From assembly GCF_000428485.1 (NCBI RefSeq), contig NZ_AUAA01000004.1, positions 62,001 through 126,000 on the forward strand: DNA of 64,000 nucleotides, in the 5' to 3' direction. Below are positions 1-8,688 of the stretch, one piece after another (position 1 is the stretch's first letter; every line of letters begins with the position of its first letter). The position numbers and the translations under genes were made by a program. Source of the DNA: Epilithonimonas tenax DSM 16811 (lineage in GTDB: Bacteria; Bacteroidota; Bacteroidia; Flavobacteriales; Weeksellaceae). Below the pieces are notes generated by a model. That model worked only from the letters and a program-made list of their open reading frames with translations, did not search any database and was not told the DNA's origin.

Positions 1-229
1 ATCCGTTTTTAGTCTTATCAAAAAATATTTCCCCGGAATCTTCAAAATGATCCGAAACTACTTTTTTGAATTTCTGCGAAGACAGTTCATAAACCGCCGC
101 TCCGCTTTTTTGATCAAGATAAACCTTGTCAAGATGATGATCACCGTCGAAATCTGCAGAAAGAATTTTCTCCTGTGCGCAGATCAAACTTGGAAATAAC
201 AGAAGGAAGAGGAACTTTTCTGCGAACAT
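1..229 (-). CDS. Secreted FG-GAP/VCBS-like protein (C-terminus outside window)
   Basis: The ATG is at 229 and 76 codons are visible before the window edge. The first ~18 residues are a typical signal peptide ending ICAQ. Mature residues then read ADFDGDHHLDKVYLD, an Asp/Gly pattern like the calcium-binding loops of FG-GAP/VCBS repeats. The gene starts 6 nt after the end of the hydroxyacyl-CoA dehydrogenase gene on the same strand, so co-transcription is likely, but nothing links the two functions. The family call rests on one motif. The product is probably periplasmic or outer-membrane exposed. Confidence 0.6.
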   Translation of the reverse strand, partial: MFAEKFLFLLLFPSLICAQEKILSADFDGDHHLDKVYLDQKSGAAVYELSSQKFKKVVSDHFEDSGEIFFDKTKNG

Positions 230-235
230 CTTACT

Positions 236-1126
236 TTATTTCAAAAACATTTTCGACACTTTTTCTGCCTTTTTCGTTTCAGAATAATCGTAGAAACCTT
301 CACCGGATTTCACCCCTTTTTTACCAGCCATGACCATATTGACCAATAGCGGATTCGGTGCATATTTGGGGTTTTTGAAACCGTCGTACATCACATTCAG
401 GATCGCTAGGCAAACATCCAGACCTATAAAATCTGCCAACTGCAAAGGTCCCATGGGATGCGCCATTCCCAGCTTCATCACGGTATCGATTTCTTCCACG
501 CCTGCAACGCCATTGTAAAGCGTTTCAATCGCTTCGTTGATCATTGGCATCAAAATTCTGTTGGCCACAAATCCAGGGTAATCGTTCACTTCGGTCGGAA
601 CTTTTCCTAAAGTTTTACTCAATTCAAAAATCTCATTAAATGTTTCTTTCGAAGTTGAATAACCTTTGATAATTTCCACCAGTTTCATCATCGGAACCGG
701 ATTCATAAAGTGCATTCCGATGACTTTTTCCGGACGTTTTGTTGCAGCAGCAATTTGAGTAATTGAGATTGATGAGGTATTAGTTGCAAGAATACAATTG
801 GCTGGAGAAAGTTCATCCATCTGCGCAAATATTCTTAGTTTAAGATCTAAGTTTTCTGTTGCTGCTTCTACTATTAAGTCAGCTTTTGGAGCTGCATCTT
901 TCAGATCTGTAAATGTTGTAATGTTTCCAAGGGTAGTTGTCTTTTCTTCCTCAGTCAGGTTTCCTTTGGCGATGATTCTGTCCAGATTAGTAGTGATGGT
1001 TTTTAAAGCTTTATCAAGATTTTCTTGTTTCACATCCACCAAACTCACTTGGCATCCACTTTGAGCAAAAGTATGGGCAATCCCATTTCCCATGGTTCCT
1101 GCACCTATTACAACAATGTTTTTCAT
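236..1126 (-). CDS. 3-hydroxyacyl-CoA (3-hydroxybutyryl-CoA) dehydrogenase
   Basis: A 296-residue cytoplasmic enzyme of the usual single-domain length. It oxidises (S)-3-hydroxyacyl-CoA to 3-oxoacyl-CoA with NAD+. The Rossmann NAD-binding loop GAGTMG is at residues 8-13. The motif GMHFMNPVPMMKLVE (about 137-151) carries His139 and Glu151, the catalytic dyad of the family. The C-terminal helical domain has the expected PGFVANR and GPLQLADFIG segments. It corresponds to the Hbd/MmgB/FadB2 group and acts in beta-oxidation or butyrate-type metabolism. It stands alone with no thiolase or crotonase nearby, so the pathway cannot be fixed from context. Confidence 0.92.
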   Translation of the reverse strand: MKNIVVIGAGTMGNGIAHTFAQSGCQVSLVDVKQENLDKALKTITTNLDRIIAKGNLTEEEKTTTLGNITTFTDLKDAAPKADLIVEAATENLDLKLRIFAQMDELSPANCILATNTSSISITQIAAATKRPEKVIGMHFMNPVPMMKLVEIIKGYSTSKETFNEIFELSKTLGKVPTEVNDYPGFVANRILMPMINEAIETLYNGVAGVEEIDTVMKLGMAHPMGPLQLADFIGLDVCLAILNVMYDGFKNPKYAPNPLLVNMVMAGKKGVKSGEGFYDYSETKKAEKVSKMFLK

Positions 1127-1205
1127 ATTTTAATTGTTTTATCAATTACAAACCTTTCGGTTTTCGAAATTTATTTTAGTCAATATTCTGAAAGTCTATT
1201 ATCTC

Positions 1206-2204
1206 TTAGTCTTTTTGAAGATAATAAAGATATTCTGTCGTTCCCGAAGCTTTATGATTTCTATTCTCTTCTTTATCCGCACGGAAACGTTGATACTCGG
1301 TTGTAAATATATCATATTTCCCGAATTTTGAAAGTATATTTCTAATTTCACTTTCAGCCATCAGTCCTTCATTGTTATAACTGAGTAAAATATGCTGGAA
1401 TTTTGCATTTTTGATGAGATCTTCGAAGCTTTTTGCAACTTCAACTTTGCTGCAATATTTTGATTTTTGATAATCCCTAAGTCCCGTTTTTCCTTTCGGA
1501 GAAAAGTGGTCGTATTTCGCAATCGTATTCAGAAGATGATAATTGGCGCCGTATTGCCGGGCATTGTAAGGCGGATCGAGATACAGAATATCGCCTTCGA
1601 TTTTCTGGATTAAGGAGTTGCTATCTTCATTATAGACCTCGTGTGCGTTTTCGGTCAATTCAAAAAGTGCAGGAACTATTTCCAGTTTTTTCTGAGCAGA
1701 TTTTTTGATTTGTTTCAGGAATGCGCCGTAAACAGAAGCTGTATTTGCAATTTTATCAGCAGCTTCCAAAAGTGAACAAAGAAGGAGATAATATTGATCT
1801 TCGTTGATTTTTTTAGCGATTTTCCAGTCTTCAATTTTCTGTCGAATCGCATCTATTTTCTTTCCGTTTTCTTCAGAGAAATAAAGCCTTTCTGATCTCC
1901 CGTTTTCCGAATATTCTTCGGAGATAAAACCAGATTTTCCATCAATCGAATTAAGTTCTTCAATCAGATTTTCGTAGTCAAACCTCTGATGATTTCCGAT
2001 GTAATTTCGGTTGAGAGCGTAGCTGTAAAATTCAAAATCATTGCTGATCACTTTCCTGGTTTCCGCTTTGAAGTTTCGTCCGACAATTCCGGTTCCTGCA
2101 AAGAGATCGCAAAATATTTTGTTAGATAAATCTTTGTCAACAACGTCGTAAACTGTTTGCCTGATAAAATCCGAAAGTTTGTTTTTGGAACCGATGTAAT
2201 TCAT
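1206..2204 (-). CDS. D12-class N6-adenine DNA methyltransferase
   Basis: A 332-residue protein of the Dam/D12 family. The N-terminus MNYIGSKNKL is the family signature. The AdoMet motif I, CDLFAGTGIVG, lies at about 32-42. Catalytic motif IV, DPPY, is at 210-213, followed by NARQYGANYHLL. It transfers a methyl group to the N6 of adenine in a specific DNA site. The order motif I then IV is that of alpha-type enzymes. The gene upstream on the same strand (2325-2939) carries a PD-(D/E)XK-like motif, so this could be the modification half of a small restriction-modification system. An orphan regulatory methylase is the alternative. The target sequence cannot be predicted by eye. Confidence 0.88.
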   Translation of the reverse strand: MNYIGSKNKLSDFIRQTVYDVVDKDLSNKIFCDLFAGTGIVGRNFKAETRKVISNDFEFYSYALNRNYIGNHQRFDYENLIEELNSIDGKSGFISEEYSENGRSERLYFSEENGKKIDAIRQKIEDWKIAKKINEDQYYLLLCSLLEAADKIANTASVYGAFLKQIKKSAQKKLEIVPALFELTENAHEVYNEDSNSLIQKIEGDILYLDPPYNARQYGANYHLLNTIAKYDHFSPKGKTGLRDYQKSKYCSKVEVAKSFEDLIKNAKFQHILLSYNNEGLMAESEIRNILSKFGKYDIFTTEYQRFRADKEENRNHKASGTTEYLYYLQKD

Positions 2205-2250
2205 TTAATACGATAAACTTCTACTTATTTAAAATATATTCAGTAATCTT

Positions 2251-2322
2251 TCTCGCAGATTTTATTGATTTTGCAGATTTTTTAATCTGCTTAATCTGCT
2301 TAATCTGCCTGATCAGCGAGAA
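2251..2322. repeat. Imperfect inverted repeat built from AATCTGC units
   Basis: A 72-bp imperfect palindrome fills most of the 120-bp gap between the nuclease candidate and the methyltransferase. The left arm is TCTCGCAGATTTTATTGATT. The right arm has three TAATCTGC-type units and ends CTGATCAGCGAGAA. It would fold into a long hairpin in the mRNA joining the two genes. It may be a dispersed intergenic repeat. I see no other full copy in the window. Confidence 0.6.
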
Positions 2323-2324
2323 TT

Positions 2325-2939
2325 TTAATTTTTAATCCAAATTACATCAGACAAAATCTCGTGAGATTCCAAATGTAAGGAAACTAAATTGGCTCTGGAA
2401 AAATTGCCAAGATAATCTGTAATTTTTTCTTTGATTAAAGTGAGTTCGGTTTTCAATTTCCAATGGTCACCATTTTGCCCATCATAGAAAATAATGAATA
2501 AACGGTTGGCGTGGTGTTTCCTTCCTTGCTGACTTTGGTTGTTGTAAAGCCATTCTATCAATTCTTTTTTGTGCTGAAGCGCATAGTCAAAACTCTTCCC
2601 AAACTGCCTCGGAAAAACACTGCTCTTGTGATCAAACGGAATTCCGGAAATATAAAAATCCACCGTCTTAGAAAACTGATTTTCCTCTTTTTTAACTAAT
2701 TGATTTGATGCGAAAATAGCCTCAACAGCCTTTGCAGACCAGAAATTCAGCCAACGGTTAAAAGCGTAATTCCTCAAACCTTCCTCAAAATCTTGACATT
2801 GATTTTCCAGACCTTCAAAATCCCGAGTGTGATAAATGAATTTCGTCTTGAAATCCCAATCATCAGACTGCTTTCTTCCCCAATTGTAAGGAAAATCACG
2901 GCGTTTTTTGAGTTCTGATTCTAAGGATTTGAGAGTCAT
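2325..2939 (-). CDS. Conserved hypothetical, candidate PD-(D/E)XK nuclease
   Basis: A 204-residue soluble protein with no signal peptide or membrane segment. The core has Glu73, then VDFYISGIPFDHKSS (residues 93-107). Asp94 and the D103-x-K105 triad fit the PD-(D/E)XK nuclease layout of a beta hairpin carrying D and (D/E)XK. Other strong patches are FPYNWGRKQSDDWD (16-29), AFNRWLNFWSAKAVE (59-73) and NRLFIIFYD (145-153). It lies directly upstream of a D12 adenine methyltransferase on the same strand, which is the classic place for a type II restriction enzyme. The nuclease call is inference from motif and neighbour. I do not recognise a named family. Confidence 0.55.
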   Translation of the reverse strand: MTLKSLESELKKRRDFPYNWGRKQSDDWDFKTKFIYHTRDFEGLENQCQDFEEGLRNYAFNRWLNFWSAKAVEAIFASNQLVKKEENQFSKTVDFYISGIPFDHKSSVFPRQFGKSFDYALQHKKELIEWLYNNQSQQGRKHHANRLFIIFYDGQNGDHWKLKTELTLIKEKITDYLGNFSRANLVSLHLESHEILSDVIWIKN

Positions 2940-2950
2940 TTGAAATGTAA

Positions 2951-3361
2951 TTAGAGCTCCAGAATTTGTCTTTTTCCAATTTTTTTCTGGTGGGATACAG
3001 CTTCTAAATCATCTATATAAGTTATTATAATTGAGCCTTCTGCAGATTTTTTATACACTTCATTGTAAGCTAATTGTGTTTTTTTTAAACCTTCTTTTAA
3101 CTTTATTTTTTCATTTGAAGAAAAATTTCTCATATCAATAATAATAGAATATTCGCCTTCTTCTCCAAGGCAACAAATATTATAAACAAAAATGTTTTTG
3201 ATTTTGTGTTGGGTTTTGAAATTTTTCAGAAAACTAACTAATTTTTCTTCAGAAGGAGTTCCGCAACATTTGCTTGAGAAATAAATGTCCGCAAACTCAT
3301 TTTTTTCTTGACCAAACATCATGTAAGAAAATAGAATTGAAAATAATATAATAGTTTTCAT
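2951..3361 (-). CDS. Small secreted hypothetical protein, cysteine-rich
   Basis: A 136-residue protein with a signal peptide (about 1-17, ending MMFGQ), so the mature form is periplasmic or exported. Two Cys-Cys pairs are conspicuous: SSKCCGTP near residue 33 and YNICCLGEEGE near 63. They suggest disulfides or metal binding. The central part looks like an alternating alpha/beta domain. I do not recognise a family. It lies 11 nt upstream of the nuclease candidate on the same strand and 33 nt after an oxidoreductase gene, so it may share their transcript, but no functional link is evident. Confidence 0.65.
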   Translation of the reverse strand: MKTIILFSILFSYMMFGQEKNEFADIYFSSKCCGTPSEEKLVSFLKNFKTQHKIKNIFVYNICCLGEEGEYSIIIDMRNFSSNEKIKLKEGLKKTQLAYNEVYKKSAEGSIIITYIDDLEAVSHQKKIGKRQILEL

Positions 3362-3394
3362 TATGGTCAGGATTTAATTTTAATCAATTATCAA

Positions 3395-4360
3395 CTACTT
3401 CTGAATCAACCTCATAATCTCCAACGCCACTTTCAGCGCCTCCGTTCCATCTTCCAAAGAAACCTGAACTGGCAGATTATTTTCTATTGCATCAGCAAAA
3501 CTTTCCAGTTCATCCAGGATGGCGTTATTCGGCTGGATATCAGGATATTCAAAAAGGATTTGGTTTTTCTCGCCTTCTGCATTTTCTATGATCATATCAA
3601 AATCAGACGGATTTTCCGGCGCCGGTTTCATACGGATAACTTCGGATTTTTTTTCTAGGAAATCTACAGAAACATAAGCATCCTGCTGGAAAAATCTAGA
3701 TTTTCGCATGGCTTTCATTGATATTCTGGAAGTCGTCAGATTCGCCACACAACCATTTTCAAATTCAATTCTGGCGTTGCAAATATCCGGGGTTTTGCTC
3801 ACGACAGAAACACCACTTGCGTGAATCAACTTCACCTTCGACTTCACCAAACTCAATAAAATATCCAAATCGTGAATCATCAAATCCAAAACCACAGAAA
3901 CATCCGTCCCTCGCGGATTGAATTCCGCTAGTCTGTGAATCTCGATAAACATTGGGTTTTTAATATAATCTTTCGCACCAATGAAAGCGGGATTGTATCG
4001 TTCCACGTGCCCCACTTGCGCTTTGATCCCGAATTCGTTGCATTTTTTAAGAATTTCTTCCGCTTGTTCCAGCGTTTGCGTCACCGGTTTTTCAATGAAA
4101 AAATGAATGCTTTTTTCAATCGCTTTTATGGCGTAATCGTAATGGTAAAGCGTGGGTGTCACAATATCCAACATTTCGATTTCGTTTAGAAGTTCCTCTA
4201 AATTTTCAAAATATTGATAACCGAATTCCGCTTCCAGTTTTCGGCCGTTTTCTGCGTCTTTATCGTGGAAACCAACGAGTTCGTACTTCTCAGATTGATT
4301 CAACAATCGCAAATGGATTTTCCCCAAATGTCCCGCGCCCACAAGTCCGGCTTTTATCAT
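3395..4360 (-). CDS. Gfo/Idh/MocA-family NAD(P)-dependent oxidoreductase
   Basis: A 321-residue cytoplasmic dehydrogenase. The N-terminal Rossmann fold begins MIKAGLVGAGHLGKIH, with the GxGxxG loop at 8-13. The family signature EKP is at 90-92. A C-terminal alpha/beta substrate domain follows, with DLMIHDLDIL and SGVSVVS segments. Enzymes of this family oxidise or reduce sugars, inositols or related cyclic compounds. The substrate cannot be read from sequence. It differs clearly from the second family member at 6572-7615, so the two are not a recent duplication. A long AT-rich gap precedes its start. Confidence 0.85.
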   Translation of the reverse strand: MIKAGLVGAGHLGKIHLRLLNQSEKYELVGFHDKDAENGRKLEAEFGYQYFENLEELLNEIEMLDIVTPTLYHYDYAIKAIEKSIHFFIEKPVTQTLEQAEEILKKCNEFGIKAQVGHVERYNPAFIGAKDYIKNPMFIEIHRLAEFNPRGTDVSVVLDLMIHDLDILLSLVKSKVKLIHASGVSVVSKTPDICNARIEFENGCVANLTTSRISMKAMRKSRFFQQDAYVSVDFLEKKSEVIRMKPAPENPSDFDMIIENAEGEKNQILFEYPDIQPNNAILDELESFADAIENNLPVQVSLEDGTEALKVALEIMRLIQK

Positions 4361-4887
4361 AGCTTAATTTTCTTAAAGACGTAAATTTAAGAATTATCAC
4401 CAACCAACATAAAAAAAGGCCGAGAATTTTTAAAATTTCTGAATCTTATCATTTTGAATAATTGAGAATTTTACTGGCAAACTGTTTTAAAATAGGCCAA
4501 AGCGTCAACTTAACTAGGTTACATCAACTCTTCGCAACCGATTACCAATGGTGAAGAATCATAATTGACTTCAATGGTTGCAGATGAGACGATTTTTTTT
4601 TTTTTTTTTTGAAAGATAATTCAATCATAATCTTTTTTAAAATGTCAGTTTTACATATATGAATGTTATGCTTGTGTTTTATTTCAAAATATTTATTTAT
4701 AGATGAATTTATTACTTGATTTGTCGTTTTTCGCTTAAGTAATATTATTTATTTTTGTGATTATTTATTTAATTTATACCAGTTTAAACTTTAGAGGCAA
4801 GCATTTTTTGACCCAAATATTTAATTGTGAAAAGAGTGTAAGATCACTGGCGCGGTAGAATTAAAATTTATAAAAACACAAATACAT
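4361..4887. other. AT-rich intergenic region with an 18-T tract
   Basis: The gap lies between two divergent genes, so promoters for both must be here. An uninterrupted run of 18 T occupies 4593-4610. A TATTTTTG box at 4750-4757 fits the Bacteroidetes -7 element for the plus-strand gene, but the nearest TTTG (4720-4723) is 26 nt away, further than usual. I see no ORF with coding character and no clear RNA fold. Confidence 0.4.
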
Positions 4888-6291
4888 ATGAAAAAAAATT
4901 ATCTTTCCATTGCAATATTTGCATTTGGATTATCCTTCGGACAAGTTGGCGTCAATACCGCCAATCCTAAGACTACATTGGATGTCAGTGCTAAAAGAGA
5001 TGCTTCTGGAAGTATTTCTGATAATACACAGTATATAGGATTACAGTCTCCTCGCCTTACAAGAGCAGAGCTTACCAGTAATACAGCGTCATACGGTACA
5101 GATCAGACTGCTGCACTGGTTTACGTGACAGATGTTGCCGGTGGAGATACAAATATCCCAAGAACATTCGTTGATTCTCCTGGTTATTATTATTTTGATG
5201 GTGTTCTTTGGCAGAAGTTTACGGGAGGATCTTCCTCGGGTAGCGGAACAGAACCTTGGAGACTACGAGCTACAGATACAGAAGCAACGATTAATACCCA
5301 AGATATTTATCAAAAAGGAAATGTAGCGATAGGAACCAAACAAGGTATCGGGGCTTTCCATATTGATGCGGCAAAAGATAATTCCCCAACTGCCATTCCC
5401 ACGGCAACACAGGTTTTGGATGATTTGATTGTAAGCCCAAAAGGAAGAATAGGAATTGGCTATTCGCCTTCTGATACTGTAATTGGTACTTTCCAGTTTG
5501 ACGATAAAATGACTTTGCAGGCCAACACAGATCTGGATATTAATTACAGTCTTGCAACCGCCAGCAATGCGCAGGCTATTGTGCATAGGAACATCATTTC
5601 TGGAGGAACAATTGGAGCAAGAACAGCAAGGCCAAACGGATCTTCTATTACAGCATTTGAAGGACATACCACTACTTCCAGTAATAATTATGGCTTAACT
5701 TCTGCAGTTACTCAGCAGCGGGCGGGAATTGTTTTAAGAACAGGAAAGTATACTTCCGTAGGAGGCGAAATATGGTTAGGGACTTCAGGAGCCAATAGTG
5801 ATGGTAGCGCAGCATCATCTGCCGGCAGCAGCTACCGTGCTGTTATGGATGAAAGAGGAAACTGGTCATTGGGAGCGGATCCAAATGGTGATGTGTTTTA
5901 CAGAAATCCTACCCAGAGATTAGACCTGATATTAGGCGGGGTCCGTATTGATGCTTTAGGATACGGTACACTCGCGGCTTGGCAAACTTTGCAGTCGGCT
6001 CAGCGTCCAAATTACATCAGTACTGATCCTAATGACAGAGTCGTTGTCGTAGATGCAAATGGTGTTCTGAAAACTATTGACAGATCTATATTACTAGCGA
6101 AACATTCAGCAAACAAAAAAGACGCTGAGTCCAATATTCCTATGATAAAGATGGCGTCAGATATTACACCTGCCATTGTCAGGGCGTGTCCTGTTTACGA
6201 AAAAGAATCAATAGCGCAGAATGATAAGTCATTGCCTGAGGGTAGTTTGTACAGAATCAAAGGAAGCGGTGTATTAATGGTTAAATATTAA
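4888..6291 (+). CDS. Secreted protein of the VGVNT-type flavobacterial family
   Basis: A 467-residue exported protein. A signal peptide (about 1-18, ending SFGQ) is followed at once by VGVNTANPKTTLDV, the hallmark start of a large family of Flavobacteriia secreted proteins. Those proteins resemble phage tail-fibre or adhesin head-neck repeats (GIGxxxP, TLDVxG). Later segments RIGIGYSPSDT (about 188-198) and NVAIGTKQGIGAFHID (about 145-160) repeat the same theme. The middle is rich in Gly, Ser, Thr and Asn, as in beta-helical surface proteins. No type IX sorting tail is visible, since the protein ends GSGVLMVKY. The role is probably cell-surface structure or adhesion, by inference. A good terminator follows. 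Confidence 0.75.
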   Translation: MKKNYLSIAIFAFGLSFGQVGVNTANPKTTLDVSAKRDASGSISDNTQYIGLQSPRLTRAELTSNTASYGTDQTAALVYVTDVAGGDTNIPRTFVDSPGYYYFDGVLWQKFTGGSSSGSGTEPWRLRATDTEATINTQDIYQKGNVAIGTKQGIGAFHIDAAKDNSPTAIPTATQVLDDLIVSPKGRIGIGYSPSDTVIGTFQFDDKMTLQANTDLDINYSLATASNAQAIVHRNIISGGTIGARTARPNGSSITAFEGHTTTSSNNYGLTSAVTQQRAGIVLRTGKYTSVGGEIWLGTSGANSDGSAASSAGSSYRAVMDERGNWSLGADPNGDVFYRNPTQRLDLILGGVRIDALGYGTLAAWQTLQSAQRPNYISTDPNDRVVVVDANGVLKTIDRSILLAKHSANKKDAESNIPMIKMASDITPAIVRACPVYEKESIAQNDKSLPEGSLYRIKGSGVLMVKY

Positions 6292-6323
6292 TAATTTTAA
6301 ATTAAAAAAATCTAAATCATATC

Positions 6324-6364
6324 AAAAAAGACTCAACACCAGTCACTGTGTGGGTCTTTTTTTA
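6324..6364 (+). terminator. Rho-independent terminator after the secreted protein gene
   Basis: The stem AAAAAGACTCAACAC pairs with TGTGTGGGTCTTTTT across the loop CAGTCAC, with one G-U wobble and a small bulge. A run of T follows. The remaining sequence up to 6571 holds only short frames without coding character. Confidence 0.75.
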
Positions 6365-6571
6365 TGCTTTAGATTTGGCGTTCTATTCGTCTTTCAATGC
6401 TCATCTTTTTTGCAGGCAATTTCAGCTGGAACAATAACGGAATACTACGCCAGAAAGGATGTCTTCGTAAGTTGGTTTGCCGGTTTCAGTGTAATGCAAG
6501 ATTTTGTCATAGTACAGCGTCTTGCTCCTTAAGTAATCGCAATAAGTATCTAATGAATAGGGATGGTGCTT

Positions 6572-7615
6572 TTAATCGCCGATTGTTTGTAATTTTACGA
6601 CTTTCCCCTTCTTAGAACTTTCCTGCGCTGCTTCAATCACCGTCATGGTGTGAAACGCCTGTTTCGCTGTCACGGGAACTTTCTTATCGTGTACAATTGC
6701 ATGATATAGTGCATCACAAAAGTTGAGATAATTCCCCTGGAAAGTAGGGAAGCGGACAACTCTATCATTGTAAACCAAAAGTCCGGTTTTCTCTTCCGGT
6801 TCGGTTCCCCAATTTTCACGATTCGGAACTTTCCCCAATTTCAATTCGTCTTCTTGGATGTCGCCTCTCTGTTTTAGAAAACTGCCTTTCTTGCCGTGAA
6901 AAACATACGCTGGCGTTGATTCTTTTACGAAAAAGCTGGCTTTCAATCTCACGCGTTTATCGGAATAATAAAGCAGAATGTCAAAGTAATCATCAATCTG
7001 CGTAGTCGCTCTCGTTCTTCTGATGTCAGCAAAAACTTTCTCAGGATAACCAAACAAAGTCAAAGCCTGGTCGATAATATGCGAACCCAGATCCATCAAA
7101 ATACTGGCGCCGGGATTTCCGTTTTCTTTCCACGCTTTCGGGCTCAATTCAGGATTGTATCTTTCGAAACGGATTTCGGCTTCCACGATGTCGCCAAGAT
7201 AATCCTCTTCCAAAACCTTTTTCACGGTCTTAAAATCGCTGTCATACCGTCGGTTTTGGTAAACGCAGAGTTTTAGCTTTTTTTCTTTAGCTAATTTATG
7301 TAGTTCTTCAGCTTCTTGAGAAGTTGTGGTGAACGCTTTTTCTACCAAAACATTTTTTCCTGCTTCCAACGCTTTCTTGGTGAACTCAAAATGGGTGTCG
7401 ATGGGCGTATTCACCACGATGAGTTCCGCATCACTTTGCAAAACAGCTTCCAAAGAATCGAAGCTTCGGACTTCCGGATAATCTTGCTGGATTAATTTCT
7501 TACTTCGCTCGTAAGCGCCCAATAATTCATAACCTTCGTGAACTTCAAAAAACGGGGCGTGAAATAATTTTCCGGAACCGCCGTAAGCCAACAAAGCTGT
7601 TTTTATTTTTCTCAT
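6572..7615 (-). CDS. Gfo/Idh/MocA-family oxidoreductase (YdgJ/IolW-like)
   Basis: A 347-residue cytoplasmic NAD(P)-dependent dehydrogenase. The N-terminal motif YGGSGKLFHAPF (11-22) is typical of the YdgJ/IolW branch, where GxSGxxFHAP replaces the standard GxGxxG. The conserved Glu-Lys of the active-site loop is VEKAFTTT (91-98). The mid-region RRYDSDF and YNPELSPKAW also match this branch. Known members are scyllo-inositol or sugar dehydrogenases, but the substrate here is unresolved. It is followed upstream by a spacer with a GTCGCAAA palindrome and then a FabI-like gene on the same strand. The link to the fatty-acid genes may be only positional. Confidence 0.85.
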   Translation of the reverse strand: MRKIKTALLAYGGSGKLFHAPFFEVHEGYELLGAYERSKKLIQQDYPEVRSFDSLEAVLQSDAELIVVNTPIDTHFEFTKKALEAGKNVLVEKAFTTTSQEAEELHKLAKEKKLKLCVYQNRRYDSDFKTVKKVLEEDYLGDIVEAEIRFERYNPELSPKAWKENGNPGASILMDLGSHIIDQALTLFGYPEKVFADIRRTRATTQIDDYFDILLYYSDKRVRLKASFFVKESTPAYVFHGKKGSFLKQRGDIQEDELKLGKVPNRENWGTEPEEKTGLLVYNDRVVRFPTFQGNYLNFCDALYHAIVHDKKVPVTAKQAFHTMTVIEAAQESSKKGKVVKLQTIGD

Positions 7616-7677
7616 AAAATTTAAGTCGTTTTTCTATTACGCAAAGTCGCAATAAATTTAGTTAAATGAAAACATAA

Positions 7678-7719
7678 AAGTCGCAAAAACAAAATTGAAC
7701 TATTTTTCTTTGCGACTTA
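7678..7719. repeat. Inverted repeat AAGTCGCAAA / TTTGCGACTT
   Basis: A near-perfect 10-bp inverted repeat with a ~20-nt loop lies between the FabI-like gene and the oxidoreductase gene. Related words (GCAAAGTCGC at 7641 and CCTTTGCGAT at 7747) lie alongside. It could act as a transcript-end hairpin for the fabI side. It also resembles common intergenic filler of Flavobacteriia (from memory). Confidence 0.5.
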
Positions 7720-7774
7720 AAAAAGGTTATTATTAAAAACGTAGTGCCTTTGCGATAAAACTAAGCAACAAAAA

Positions 7775-8599
7775 TTATCCCATAATATGAAAACCACCAT
7801 CCACGTGACGGATTTCCCCTGTAATTCTGGTCTCTTTTCTGAAAAGATGAACGATCTCGTGCGCCAAATCTTCCGGCAATGCATTCCCCAATGGACTGAT
7901 TCTGTCTGCGCGTTCCACATCTTCTACTTTTAAAGTCGCATTTCCCGCTTTGCTTCCCATATAAGGCGAAAATCTGATGGCATTGGCGCGGATTCCGTAT
8001 TCTTTTCCCAATTCGTAAGCCATTTCAATCGTCAGCCTCTCCAGCGCCGCTTTTGCAATACTCATATTGATGTAAGGAAAAAAAGATACTTTTTCCGCCG
8101 CAATATAACTCAACGAAACAATTGATGAACCTCTTTGCAAAACGCCATTTGAAAGCAAAGCGTGACACAACGAAATCAATGAAAACGCCGAAACATTCAT
8201 GGTATCATTGAATTCCTCTGCCGTCACTTCCAGCATTGGTTTCACAGATTTGTTTCGGATGGTTTTGTCCATCGCAATCGCGTGAAGAAATCCATTCAAC
8301 TGAATATCTTTATTTTTTAAATCCTCGGCTAGGAATTTTAAACTGTCAGGAAGCGTCACATCCAAAGGAGCGGTGTAAACATCGTTTCCTAATACTTTTT
8401 TACAAGCCGCTTCAAAATCTTCATAGTTTTTATTAAGAAATCCTGCTGCTTTTTCGGAAAGATTGTTGTGAAAAGGCGTCACTCCCAAACCGGTGCAAAC
8501 GACTTTTCCGTTGTTTTCTAATATTTTCTCAGCGGTTTTCATCGCTAAAGAATTCTCATCTGCAATTCCTGTAATGAGGAAAGTTTGATTTTCTAACAT
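7775..8599 (-). CDS. fabI: FabI-like enoyl-ACP reductase (SDR family), divergent
   Basis: A 274-residue NAD(P)H-dependent reductase. The start FLITGIADENSLAM (7-20) is the FabI cofactor signature. The active-site region reads LSYIAAEK (163-170) with Tyr165, then Tyr176 and Lys183 in a Y-x6-K arrangement that distinguishes FabI from other SDRs. One extra residue lies between the two tyrosines compared with E. coli FabI. The C-terminus GEIRHVDGGFHIMG is also FabI-like. It reduces trans-2-enoyl-ACP in the last step of each elongation cycle. The next gene upstream is a KAS III homologue, so the pair may serve a specialised lipid or polyketide route. That last point is inference. Confidence 0.78.
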   Translation of the reverse strand: MLENQTFLITGIADENSLAMKTAEKILENNGKVVCTGLGVTPFHNNLSEKAAGFLNKNYEDFEAACKKVLGNDVYTAPLDVTLPDSLKFLAEDLKNKDIQLNGFLHAIAMDKTIRNKSVKPMLEVTAEEFNDTMNVSAFSLISLCHALLSNGVLQRGSSIVSLSYIAAEKVSFFPYINMSIAKAALERLTIEMAYELGKEYGIRANAIRFSPYMGSKAGNATLKVEDVERADRISPLGNALPEDLAHEIVHLFRKETRITGEIRHVDGGFHIMG

Positions 8600-8688
8600 A
8601 GTTTTTTTAGACTAAGAGATTATAGATTTATAGATTTGAAACACGTTGATATGAAAGATTTAATCATTCATCAATCATCATTGATCAA

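Noticed and set aside
6365-6571. Short plus-strand frames after the terminator at 6324
   Set aside because: Composition is not protein-like, they overlap the 3' end of a real minus-strand gene, and no start signals are present.
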